Of a DNA stretch of 64,000 nucleotides, positions 39,332-47,534 are shown piece by piece; the stretch's first letter is position 1; every line of letters starts with the position of its first letter. Both the position numbers and the translations under genes were made by a program. The notes beneath the pieces were generated by a model that was not told the origin of the DNA, searched no databases, and saw only the letters and a list, made by a program, of their open reading frames with translations. This stretch comes from Marinomonas sp. UCMA 3892 (GTDB lineage: Bacteria; Pseudomonadota; Gammaproteobacteria; Pseudomonadales; Marinomonadaceae), in assembly GCF_012726345.1 (NCBI RefSeq), contig NZ_PTXN01000001.1:336654-400653 (forward strand), given 5' to 3'.

Positions 39332-39336
39332 AAACC
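39332..39336 (+). repeat. Target-site duplication AAACC, glmS-side copy
   Basis: AAACC directly precedes the transposon end, 21-25 nt after the glmS stop codon; the identical copy is at 47457-47461. Five-base duplication and this distance are the Tn7 attTn7 hallmark. Confidence 0.95.
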
Positions 39337-39400
39337 TGTTGTTATTCAATAGTTAAGTATTCACAATCAATGTTAAGTATACTAAAACAAAATTAAGTAC
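39337..39400 (+). repeat. Right end (Tn7R-type) with three phased TnsB-type sites
   Basis: TTAAGTAT/TTAAGTAC cores start at 39353, 39373 and 39393, exactly 20 bp apart, i.e. overlapping sites on one helix face as in Tn7R. The outermost site is part of the terminal inverted repeat. A fourth site, present in Tn7R, is not obvious. Confidence 0.85.
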
Positions 39401-39430
39401 CTTAATACAGAGTATTGTATCCTATCTATT

Positions 39431-39465
39431 CCCCTTGTATAGTTGTTTATAAACTATACAAGGGG
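39431..39465 (+). promoter_or_regulatory. Perfect 14-bp dyad covering the tnsA ribosome site
   Basis: CCCCTTGTATAGTT and AACTATACAAGGGG flank a 7-nt centre. The right arm contains the AAGGGGG ribosome site of tnsA, whose ATG follows 6 nt later. In RNA the hairpin would hide the ribosome site; in DNA it could be an operator for a repressor of the tns operon. Confidence 0.8.
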
Positions 39466-39471
39466 GCTCTA

Positions 39472-40302
39472 ATGGTTGCTGCGTACAATCGCTTTTCAGC
39501 GGAGAAAATATCTCAAAAAATTAAAAAAGGCTGTGGTAATGGTGAGCTTCAATACTATAAGCCTTGGTTGAATATCCATGAATTTACGTCTACCGGTCGA
39601 TCCCACAGAACACTATGCAATACATCTGGGAGATTATTGCATTTATTCTCAGATTTAGAGTTTGCGTATTCGTGTTTGTTCGATTGGAGTGAAAATGTTT
39701 CAGATATTCGGGAGCGTTTTCCTTTAGTCGTTGAAGATGTCTGTAAAATATCTGAAGAAGCCAAAATTCCCATATTAAGTCATAAGTCTGTTCCTCAAAT
39801 TCGCTTTTCTGATTTCTTAGTTGCTGATTGTTCCCATCCAAACCGACAATATGCGGTCGATATCCGCTATTCTAATAGCTTAAATACGCCTTCTGTATTG
39901 GAATTTATAGAGTTGCAACGTCGATATTGGAGTGCAAAAAATATTGGTTTTTTTGTTGCAACTGAGCGAAACCTTTCAAAAATAGTTCTAGATAATCTTA
40001 AGTGGCTTTTACCAGCAGAGGGTGTGTTAGAGCAGAACAGCACCAATTTACTTAGTCAATATGAATTCTACAGCATACAAATGAGTCTCTTTGCTGATAG
40101 GTCGATTATTGATTTTACAAAGCATATTGATACTACATACTCTATGGATATGGGTGAAAGCTTACTGATTTTTAGGAAGCTTTTAGCTAATCGATTTATA
40201 TATTTTGACCTAAATAAACCATTAAAAAACCTATTTTGCAGAGACTTTGTATTTACAAGGGGAATTGATGAAGTGAGAGGGTTTTTAGATGCTGCAAATT
40301 AA
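39472..40302 (+). CDS. tnsA: Tn7-type transposition endonuclease TnsA
   Basis: Restriction-endonuclease-fold subunit that cuts the 5' ends of the transposon, giving cut-and-paste movement with TnsB. The ATG at 39472 (276 residues; Tn7 TnsA has 273) is chosen because AGGGGG precedes it and because residues then match Tn7 numbering exactly: Glu63 (HLFSDLEF) and Asp114 (RFSDFLVAD). At the two other active-site positions the codons give Asp130 and Arg132, where Tn7 TnsA has Gln130 and Lys132. An in-frame TTG at 39415 lies within the end/operator region and is unlikely. It overlaps tnsB by 14 bp. Confidence 0.94.
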   Translation: MVAAYNRFSAEKISQKIKKGCGNGELQYYKPWLNIHEFTSTGRSHRTLCNTSGRLLHLFSDLEFAYSCLFDWSENVSDIRERFPLVVEDVCKISEEAKIPILSHKSVPQIRFSDFLVADCSHPNRQYAVDIRYSNSLNTPSVLEFIELQRRYWSAKNIGFFVATERNLSKIVLDNLKWLLPAEGVLEQNSTNLLSQYEFYSIQMSLFADRSIIDFTKHIDTTYSMDMGESLLIFRKLLANRFIYFDLNKPLKNLFCRDFVFTRGIDEVRGFLDAAN

Positions 40303-42361
40303 TAAGGTTTTTGAATTTGATGGACGACTATATAGAGCACTATCAATCACTAGTTCTAATGTTAGGTGGATAGAGATATACAATGATAAAGCCCTACCAG
40401 AAGAAATCACCCGACTTGAGTTTGAAGAGCTTCATTCAAATAATGAGATAATAGCCGCCAATGATCCTTTTACAAAAGGTGCCGTGAGTGCTAGTGAGGC
40501 AGCGTTAAATAGGCGAGATAAGAGTTTTGCTCTGATAGAGTCAATTATTAATTCAGAAGACATTTTTCATCCCCCCTTACGTTCTAAACTCGTGAACGAA
40601 ATTGTCAACCAAAAATTGGCGACAAAAAAAACAGTATATCGTTTACTTAGGGCGTATTGGCAAAAAGGGCAGTCTATAGATGCACTTACCCCGCGCTTTG
40701 GAGAGCGTGGAGGGCGAGGAGAACTCCGTTCCAATATTAATAAGCCTGGTAGGACTCCACTTTATAGTGATGCAAAAGGAACAATTGTTAATGAAGATAT
40801 TAAGAAACTTTTTCATAAAACAATCAGTCAAGATCTATTAATCAAAAAGCCTAAGTCTCAACTAGATGCTTACCTAGAGTTTAAAGAGTCTTTTGCTAAG
40901 TCATACCCTGATGTTTCAGATGAGGATTACCCTACTTTACGCCAGTTCACTTACTATTATCAACGTAACTATCGAGCTGAGACTCGTTTAAAATCACAAA
41001 CATCCTTGGTTAACTATCAAAAAGATCATCGGCCCTTAAAGAGTACTTCAACAGCTAATGCACTTGGTCCAGGGAGTCGTTATGAGATAGATGCAACAAT
41101 TGCTGATATCTATTTGGTTTCAGAAGATAACCGACAAAATATCGTAGGTCGACCGACAGTTTATTTTGTCATAGACGTATTTAGTCGGATGGTTGTAGGT
41201 ATGTATATCGGTTATGACAATCCTTCTTATGTGGTCGCTATGCAGGCTATCGTTACGGCCTGCACTGATAAAAATAAACTCTGTAGGCAAGCAGGTATAG
41301 ACATAGATGAGTCTGATTGGCCTGTTTGTGGTTTACCCGATGCTATTTTAGCGGATAGGGGAGAGTTGTTGGGCCATCAAATTGAAGCTCTCACATTAGG
41401 TTTTGGGGTAAGAATTGAAAATGCTCCACCAAGAAGAGGGGATGCTAAAGGTATTGTTGAACGCGCTTTCAGGACGGTTCAGGATAAATTTAAACCGTAT
41501 TTACCAGGCATTGTAAAAGGTGCCCGTATAAAAAAACATGGTGAATCGGATTACCGTGCAGAAGCCAAAATGACGGTTAAGGAATTCACCCAAATTATTC
41601 TTAGAATTGTGATCCATCACAATAATTATAAGCAGATACCTACCTACGATCCTGATGAAGCTATGCCTGCTTACATTCCTCGGATTCCAAGAGATATATG
41701 GAACTGGGGCGTCCAAAATAAAACCGGTATGTTAAGAGCGGCTGACTTAGAAAGCTTAAGAATAGGGATGCTGCCAAGGAAATCGGCGACACTATCGGAG
41801 CGAGGTTTAAAAGTTTGGGGGGTCGACTACACAAGCTCTGAAATTTTTCAATCTGGTTGGTTAGTTCGATACTCTGGACATGCTCGCCCTAAAGGCCTTG
41901 AGGTTGCATATGACCCTGATAATGCGGATTTTGTTTATCTTTTTACCGACAACTCGAAGAGGGAATATTGGCGATGCCAAATAACGGATCGATGTCGACG
42001 TTTTCGTGGGATGACATTTTGGAAGGTTTGGGAACTCCAGTATTTAGAGAAAACAACACAAAAAGATTACCAGTCCCGTGAATACCAAAAACAAGCAGAG
42101 CTAAATAAATTCATCGAAGAAACAAAGAAAAGAGCTGAGAAAGAGTTTGGGAGCTTAGATATAGATAAGAGTAACCAGCAACGCATCAAAGATATCAAAG
42201 TTAATAATATGCTCGCAATTGAACAAGAAAGATTAAGCAGAGGAAAAGTGGATAAACCGAACAAAACTAAAGCGACTGTTATTTCGCTACACAGTGAAGA
42301 GGATGATTATGATTACCCTTCTTTTGTCCCGAGCCTATTTGATGATGAGCCAGATCAGTAG
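40289..42361 (+). CDS. tnsB: Tn7-type DDE transposase TnsB
   Basis: RNase H-fold transposase that binds the end repeats, cuts the 3' ends and joins them to target. 690 residues (Tn7 702). The catalytic triad is Asp268 (YEIDATIAD), Asp356 (ILADRGE) and Glu391 (KGIVERAF), with the same spacing as Tn7 Asp273/Asp361/Glu396. N-terminal helix-turn-helix regions bind ends; the C-terminal tail, rich in acidic residues and ending SFVPSLFDDEPDQ, likely contacts TnsC. Overlaps tnsA by 14 bp, implying coupling. Confidence 0.96.
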   Translation: MLQINKVFEFDGRLYRALSITSSNVRWIEIYNDKALPEEITRLEFEELHSNNEIIAANDPFTKGAVSASEAALNRRDKSFALIESIINSEDIFHPPLRSKLVNEIVNQKLATKKTVYRLLRAYWQKGQSIDALTPRFGERGGRGELRSNINKPGRTPLYSDAKGTIVNEDIKKLFHKTISQDLLIKKPKSQLDAYLEFKESFAKSYPDVSDEDYPTLRQFTYYYQRNYRAETRLKSQTSLVNYQKDHRPLKSTSTANALGPGSRYEIDATIADIYLVSEDNRQNIVGRPTVYFVIDVFSRMVVGMYIGYDNPSYVVAMQAIVTACTDKNKLCRQAGIDIDESDWPVCGLPDAILADRGELLGHQIEALTLGFGVRIENAPPRRGDAKGIVERAFRTVQDKFKPYLPGIVKGARIKKHGESDYRAEAKMTVKEFTQIILRIVIHHNNYKQIPTYDPDEAMPAYIPRIPRDIWNWGVQNKTGMLRAADLESLRIGMLPRKSATLSERGLKVWGVDYTSSEIFQSGWLVRYSGHARPKGLEVAYDPDNADFVYLFTDNSKREYWRCQITDRCRRFRGMTFWKVWELQYLEKTTQKDYQSREYQKQAELNKFIEETKKRAEKEFGSLDIDKSNQQRIKDIKVNNMLAIEQERLSRGKVDKPNKTKATVISLHSEEDDYDYPSFVPSLFDDEPDQ

Positions 42362-42370
42362 AGGATGAAT

Positions 42371-44026
42371 ATGAAAGTTATTGCACAGTACAGCAAAACA
42401 GGGATTAGCTCATATGATGGGAATCCTTTGATTGAAGCATTGCCTCCAATTATTGATTCGTATCTTGGAGTTAAAAGTTTACGTTCAAATATTGTTTTTA
42501 ATGATAGCGACTTTGCAGCAGAGCGCCCGATTAGGGCTCACAATATTTGTCGTATTATGGATGAATACTTCCAGCCGCTTGGAGCTCATGCGAGATTAAG
42601 TGAGCGAATTGATGCAATGATTCGATTGGGGTATGTGGCAAGAAATCCGGCCACTGGCGATCTTCAAAAGCATTTGCAAAATGGATATGAGCGACTTCAA
42701 TCTGGTGATCTTGGTGCCTTCCGATTTGAGGATGCAAAGTCGTCTGCTCAAAGTACTACTCTGATCGGTTGTTCCGGTGGTGGTAAAACTACTGCTTTAA
42801 GACGTATTTTGAGTGCCTACCCTCAAGTTATTTACCATCCTAATAGAAATCTTGACCAGGTTGTGTACCTCAAAATTGATTGTTCTCATGATGGCTCTTT
42901 AAAAGAGATATGTCTCAATTTTTTTCGAGCATTAGATAAATTGCTTGGTACTCAATATGAAGATAAGTATGGGTTAAAGAAACGTAATGGTACGGAGACT
43001 TTACTGGCGATAATGGCTCAAATTGCGAATGCCCATACCATAGGGTTGCTCGTTATTGACGAAATCCAACATTTAAGTAAAAGCCGTTCTGGTGGTTCTG
43101 AAAAAATGTTGAATTTCTTTGTGACTTTGGTCAATACAATAGGACTACCCGTGTTGCTGATCGGCACACCCAAAGCAAGGGAGATATTTGAGCTAGATCT
43201 TCGCTCCGCAAGAAGAAGTGCAGGCTTTGGTGCTTTTTATTGGGAAACTATCCCACAATTTGATAGGAAAGGGTCTCCAAACCTAGAGTGGCGTGCGTTT
43301 ACTGATTCATTGTGGAAGTTACAGCTGTTGCAGGATAGAGAGTTGACGTTAAGTGATGATGTACGAAATACGTGGTATGAGCTTAGTCAGGGCGTGATGG
43401 ATATTGTGGTAAAACTTTTTGTTTTGTCTCAATTAAGAGCTCTAGCAATTGGAAGAGAGAGGATTACGTCTGGTTTACTGAAAAGCGTGTATGAGACTGA
43501 ATTGAAACCAGTTCACCCAATGTTAGCTGCTTTACGGTCAGGTAAAGCAGAGAGAATTGCTCAGTTTTCGGATCTTGTTGTTCCAGAGCTAGATAAAAAA
43601 CTTATTCATTTAAGAACTGAAATTGTTAACAATGATGCTGAAACCGATCAAGATAAGGCGTTTAAAGTTTTAGTTATAGAGGATGAGCGCCGAGTGTTTA
43701 TGGCTCTCAAATCTGAATTTTCATTGGATTTATTGGTTTCAACTATTCATCAAATATTTTCAGAAAACTCCAAAATGACTTTTGTCCAGGCGCTACCAAT
43801 AATTATGCCTTTACTACAAAGTGCTAGCGAACAAAAAAATAAGCATGAAGAAGTCAAAAAAGAAAAGAATAAAGCGATAAGTATTACTAGAAAACAATGG
43901 GGTGATTTGCCAAAAGAAGATGTTAGGTCTTTATTTTCTAATAAAAAACTTGGAGTTGCTGATGAAGTGTATGATGGTTTAATTAAACGATCTTTGATTC
44001 TAGATACCCAGCGGCTAGTTGTTTAA
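42371..44026 (+). CDS. tnsC: Tn7-type AAA+ regulator TnsC
   Basis: ATP-dependent target-immunity and matchmaker protein linking TnsD or TnsE to TnsAB. About 551 residues (Tn7 555). Walker [15 protein letters not shown] (Lys139) and Walker [12 protein letters not shown] are intact, with a sensor-like [11 protein letters not shown]. The ATG at 42371 is preferred over 42365 because the AGAGG ribosome site ends right at 42364, giving 6-nt spacing only to the second ATG. Confidence 0.95.
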   Translation: MKVIAQYSKTGISSYDGNPLIEALPPIIDSYLGVKSLRSNIVFNDSDFAAERPIRAHNICRIMDEYFQPLGAHARLSERIDAMIRLGYVARNPATGDLQKHLQNGYERLQSGDLGAFRFEDAKSSAQSTTLIGCSGGGKTTALRRILSAYPQVIYHPNRNLDQVVYLKIDCSHDGSLKEICLNFFRALDKLLGTQYEDKYGLKKRNGTETLLAIMAQIANAHTIGLLVIDEIQHLSKSRSGGSEKMLNFFVTLVNTIGLPVLLIGTPKAREIFELDLRSARRSAGFGAFYWETIPQFDRKGSPNLEWRAFTDSLWKLQLLQDRELTLSDDVRNTWYELSQGVMDIVVKLFVLSQLRALAIGRERITSGLLKSVYETELKPVHPMLAALRSGKAERIAQFSDLVVPELDKKLIHLRTEIVNNDAETDQDKAFKVLVIEDERRVFMALKSEFSLDLLVSTIHQIFSENSKMTFVQALPIIMPLLQSASEQKNKHEEVKKEKNKAISITRKQWGDLPKEDVRSLFSNKKLGVADEVYDGLIKRSLILDTQRLVV

Positions 44027-44038
44027 AAGGAGAAGGAC

Positions 44039-45565
44039 GTGCTCAATTTTCCTGTGCCTTATGATGCAGAAACAATTTATAGTGTCATTGCAAGAGCTGG
44101 CGTCAATCTGGCCGTATTGAGTCCAAAACAGCTTTTAGATGATGTGTTTCAAGATCGAAAGGTTGTCGCTACCATGGACTTGCCTTGTAACCTTAATAAA
44201 ATTGCTTTTCATTTGCAGGCTACAGGAAAGTTTAGTGCCTTAGAGCTTATATATCAGCATACACTTTTTCCCTTGTATGCTGTTTTTGTGCCTGAATATA
44301 CAAGGTTAAAAGCAATTGAACTGATGTGTGAAAGTAGCGGCGGTACCGTTCATATGATGCTCGGTATAGCTGCTTCAAATGTTAAGACTGACGGCTACTT
44401 TAGGTATTGTAAGTCTTGTCTCCAAAGTCAATATGAGCACTATGGAGTAGCTTATTGGAAGAGAGAATGGTTCCTTCCTGCTTTAAAGTTTTGTAGCGAA
44501 CATGGCGAACTATCTGTTATGACAAGTTCCTTTAAAGAACACCGTCATTCGTATTTTTCCGCTTCAGATCTTATTGGCCTATCTGTCACTAAGGATTCAA
44601 AACGCGGTGAAATCGGTCAGAAAATTTCAAGTAAAGCGATTGAGCTTTTGCAAATACCACCTATCACTTCGCCATCAACTAACCAGTGGACAGCATTTTA
44701 TAAGAAACTGGCTAGTGATTTGTCATATACGAAGGGGAAAAATGTATGTCACAGCTCTATTTATGAACGTTTTATTGCCTCTTTGCCTGAAGCATCTTTA
44801 AAAGAATGGGGGTTATATGAAGGCCTGGATTCAGAAACTGGTTGGTTGAAAACGATGTTTCGTAAACATAGGAAATCATTTAGTTACCTTCAGCACCTTT
44901 TGATCTGGCATGTGTTTTTGCCTGAGCTGGAGGTTAAAGAAATTATTAGGCAAGTTTGCAACATGCCCTTGAATAAAACTAAGCATAGACCGGTTGTTGA
45001 AAAAAATTTGGAACCGTCTGGTGAGTGTTTAGAAAAACGTTGTGAGTGGGAGATGATTGTCAAAAAGTTAGGGGTGAAAGGTGCTAGAAGCTCAAATGGC
45101 GGCGGAGCTTTATATGCCTGGCTCTATAGGAATGATCGAATATATTTTCTTGCTTTCAATGCAAAATATAAGAAAAAAGAAAACGGAGCTAGAGTTCAAA
45201 AAGTGAACTGGAAAGAGCGGGATATTAAGCAAACTAAGCGATTATTTCGACTATTGAATGATTCTGAGGCTAACTTCCCTAAGCAGCGTATGTCAGCTAA
45301 TTGGTTTTTAAAACAATTAGGTAGAGACTCTATGATTTATGCTTATAGAGATAAAATGCCATTGACTTGGCAGTTTCTAAATACTTTTTCTGAAAATGTT
45401 GTCGAGTATCAACTAAGAAGAGTGGCTAAGTATTGTGCAGAGCAAGAGCGGAAAGGCAATGATATTAAGCCGTGGAAGTTATATCGTGAAGCTGGTTTGA
45501 GCGATCAACGTATTAGAACTGAAACAAGAGCTGTTCTTAGCGGGTTAGGGTATATAGACGCGTAA
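44039..45565 (+). CDS. tnsD: Tn7-type attTn7 target selector TnsD (TniQ family)
   Basis: Sequence-specific protein that recognises the 3' end of glmS and recruits TnsC. 508 residues from a GTG preceded by AAAGGAGAAGG; Tn7 TnsD is the same length. The N-terminus NFPVPYDAETIYSVIARAG and the TniQ zinc finger Cys124, Cys127, Cys152, His155 occupy the same residue numbers as in Tn7. The LYAWLYRNDR segment and the C-terminal helical part are also conserved. The element's own location downstream of glmS is direct evidence that this pathway has worked. Confidence 0.96.
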   Translation: MLNFPVPYDAETIYSVIARAGVNLAVLSPKQLLDDVFQDRKVVATMDLPCNLNKIAFHLQATGKFSALELIYQHTLFPLYAVFVPEYTRLKAIELMCESSGGTVHMMLGIAASNVKTDGYFRYCKSCLQSQYEHYGVAYWKREWFLPALKFCSEHGELSVMTSSFKEHRHSYFSASDLIGLSVTKDSKRGEIGQKISSKAIELLQIPPITSPSTNQWTAFYKKLASDLSYTKGKNVCHSSIYERFIASLPEASLKEWGLYEGLDSETGWLKTMFRKHRKSFSYLQHLLIWHVFLPELEVKEIIRQVCNMPLNKTKHRPVVEKNLEPSGECLEKRCEWEMIVKKLGVKGARSSNGGGALYAWLYRNDRIYFLAFNAKYKKKENGARVQKVNWKERDIKQTKRLFRLLNDSEANFPKQRMSANWFLKQLGRDSMIYAYRDKMPLTWQFLNTFSENVVEYQLRRVAKYCAEQERKGNDIKPWKLYREAGLSDQRIRTETRAVLSGLGYIDA

Positions 45566-45601
45566 AATATAGATCAAAATATCTGAAAAGGAGCCTGTAC
45601 A

Positions 45602-47242
45602 TTGAAGAGTTTAAACTATCCACATAACGCGAAAATTGTACATGTAGGAAACTTAATTAAGAATGAGGAGCACAGTCATTGGTTGATCAATGTTAGATCG
45701 TTTCCGCTTATGAAAGAGCGGAAAACGGATGTTTTTTCTTCATTACCCGAACTGGCTCGAGGAAGAATAATTAATCAAACTAAGCATGTAGTTGATGATC
45801 GAGTGTCAATAAAATTTGCGGTGCCTGACGTGTCAAATGTTGCTGAAACTAAGCTTGGTGCTTTCTCTGAACTTTATCCAAACTCGAGTTATATAGAGAG
45901 CTTGGAATCCGACCAATATGCGTTTTCCATACCGGCTAACTTAAATGGTTCAGTTGTAAATATATTGATTCCCGAACTTGAGTTGGCTCGAATAACTATA
46001 TTGCAGTTTTCTTATCTCTGCCGAGCGTGTATGAATTCAACAAGTTTACTGGTTGATTTTGATGTGTCGTATGATGATGAGGAAGATCTTCTAATTATTG
46101 ATGTTATCAATAATCAAGTATTTCCTAAGTCAGCTCTACAGAACGCAGGTTTGAGAAATTTACTGGCGTGGTTGTTGTTTGATAACAGTGCGATGCTGTC
46201 ATTTAAAAGTGTTTATCAAAATCTACAAAAAGAAATGAGTAAGCAAGGTGAATGGGATACTTGGCTTTTTCGTTTTGATTTGCCTGACATCTCGGATTGG
46301 GATTTGGATTGTGTAGGTCGGTACAGTAGTGATCAATCTATGTTTATAGTAGATGAGATTGTAGGTGTAAAAATTGCGAATGAGATGCCAGGTACAATAC
46401 GGTATCAAGGGAAGGGCTTTACTGAAAACATAAATCGAAATGAGCCTTCTCCTTCAGAAAAAATGACTGATTCTTCAAATACTAGAGCGCATGAATTAGA
46501 TGCAGATGCTGTACCGAATGATGAGTATGTGGAGCATTTCTCAAACACATCCCTAATGGTCAAGTTCAAGTCAATATTCACTTCTGAAGTGATTCGAAAA
46601 CCACATGCCATAACAAACAATAATAGGTTAGGTGAAACTAAAGATAGAGATAAAGACATCAGGCGTGGCTCAACTAGTGAGCCAACAGTTATGGGGGACG
46701 ATAAACCAATATCTGTAGGAGGAGCTAGAGACCCTGAAGAGCAACAAAGACAACTCAAAAACCGTTTCAAACTATTTTCTAAAGTAATTGATGCTCTTGC
46801 TGCTAAGAAGAATATCACTGTTAATGAGCGAGATGTTTTTGAAAAATTGAAACAGGTTGGTAAAAGTAGGCTACATAAATTATCTGATGGCCTAAATATT
46901 CGTAGTATACAATCTGTATCTTTGACTTATAAAGTCGGAAGTAGCGAAAAAGATTTTATTATTCTAGAGGTGGATGTATCTGATGGCATCTCTCCATTAT
47001 CAACACTCATACTTCCTGCATTTGATGAAAAAGAGTGGCCAGATATATACGAATCAATAAGGTATGAATTGGTGAGAAATAGTTTGAAATGGCCTAAGAG
47101 GCATTTAATTTCGATATGTCAAAGAACCGAAAGAAGCTACAGAACTGCTATTCACCCGAAATCTGATTTGTTATTAGTAGAAGAGAATGATCAAGCAGCC
47201 GTGAATAGTTGGACTAGAAATATTTTTTCTAAGTTGTATTAG
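45602..47242 (+). CDS. tnsE: Tn7-type TnsE, conjugal/replication-fork target selector
   Basis: In Tn7, TnsE binds the beta clamp and 3'-recessed ends and sends insertions to replicating DNA, mostly conjugal plasmids. 546 residues (Tn7 538), starting with TTG 8 nt after AAAAGGAG. The N-terminus AKIVHVGNLIKNEEHSHWLINVRSFP, the LELARITILQFSYLCRACMNS block with its cysteines, and the C-terminal KVGSSEKDFIILEVDVSDGISPLST match. The middle (about 290-390) is hydrophilic and variable. Last gene of the element. Confidence 0.93.
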   Translation: MKSLNYPHNAKIVHVGNLIKNEEHSHWLINVRSFPLMKERKTDVFSSLPELARGRIINQTKHVVDDRVSIKFAVPDVSNVAETKLGAFSELYPNSSYIESLESDQYAFSIPANLNGSVVNILIPELELARITILQFSYLCRACMNSTSLLVDFDVSYDDEEDLLIIDVINNQVFPKSALQNAGLRNLLAWLLFDNSAMLSFKSVYQNLQKEMSKQGEWDTWLFRFDLPDISDWDLDCVGRYSSDQSMFIVDEIVGVKIANEMPGTIRYQGKGFTENINRNEPSPSEKMTDSSNTRAHELDADAVPNDEYVEHFSNTSLMVKFKSIFTSEVIRKPHAITNNNRLGETKDRDKDIRRGSTSEPTVMGDDKPISVGGARDPEEQQRQLKNRFKLFSKVIDALAAKKNITVNERDVFEKLKQVGKSRLHKLSDGLNIRSIQSVSLTYKVGSSEKDFIILEVDVSDGISPLSTLILPAFDEKEWPDIYESIRYELVRNSLKWPKRHLISICQRTERSYRTAIHPKSDLLLVEENDQAAVNSWTRNIFSKLY

Positions 47243-47330
47243 GCATTGATTGATTCTTGACAGAAGGGGGGATGATTGTAGAGATAGGGTTTGGTATAAA
47301 AGTGCGAGCATCAAAACTATTGCAAACTAA

Positions 47331-47456
47331 GTATACTTAACTATGTGGTTTTTTTGGTCTTGATTATTTTTGAAACATTTTTGCAGTATACATAACTGTG
47401 TGTTTTATTTGCCCTTTTAACGTCGTTCTAGGATACTTAACTATTGAATATCCACA
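47331..47456 (-). repeat. Left end (Tn7L-type) with three spaced TnsB-type sites
   Basis: Inverted relative to the right end. Sites: GTATACTTAACTATG (47331), GTATACATAACTGTG (47386) and GGATACTTAACTATTG (47431), the last running into the terminal ACA at 47456. The spacing of about 55 and 45 bp is wide, as in Tn7L, against the tight 20-bp phasing at the right end. Confidence 0.85.
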
Positions 47457-47461
47457 AAACC
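47457..47461 (+). repeat. Target-site duplication AAACC, distal copy
   Basis: Identical to 39332-39336 and directly adjacent to the terminal ACA of the left end. Confidence 0.95.
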
Positions 47462-47494
47462 TAGCTATGGAACATGAACGAAACATAGCTAGGT
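47459..47494 (-). terminator. Terminator hairpin of ogl, T-tract cut by the transposon
   Basis: Perfect 11-bp stem ACCTAGCTATG / CATAGCTAGGT with a 14-nt loop, 40 bp after the ogl stop on the leftward strand. Its T-tract on that strand is now TTTTGTGG. Removing the element and one AAACC joins the stem to the A8 run at 39327-39334, restoring a T8 tract. The stem itself was kept because the target duplication rebuilds its ACC end. Confidence 0.7.
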
Positions 47495-47534
47495 AAAGTT
47501 ATACAGAGAGTAACGCGTTTAACAAGTCAGTGCT

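Larger units (their letters stand above)
39337..47456 (+). mobile_element. Complete cargo-less Tn7-type transposon at attTn7
   Basis: 8,120 bp bounded by inverted ends sharing TATTCAATAGTTAAGTAT and beginning TGT. The glmS-proximal end corresponds to Tn7R and the distal one to Tn7L. It holds tnsA, tnsB, tnsC, tnsD and tnsE in Tn7 order and orientation and nothing else: only about 90 bp separates tnsE from the first left-end TnsB-type site. The flanking AAACC duplication is perfect. TnsA, TnsB and TnsD keep catalytic or zinc-binding residues at almost the same numbers as Tn7 proteins, so the element belongs to the Tn7 branch proper. Confidence 0.96.

Noticed and set aside
39415..39471. TTG at 39415 as the tnsA start
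   Set aside because: It lies in the transposon end and left of the dyad, has no ribosome site, and would shift the exact Tn7 residue numbering of Glu63 and Asp114.
47243..47330. Small cargo gene between tnsE and the left end
   Set aside because: Only 88 bp with no start codon plus ribosome site leading to a meaningful frame.
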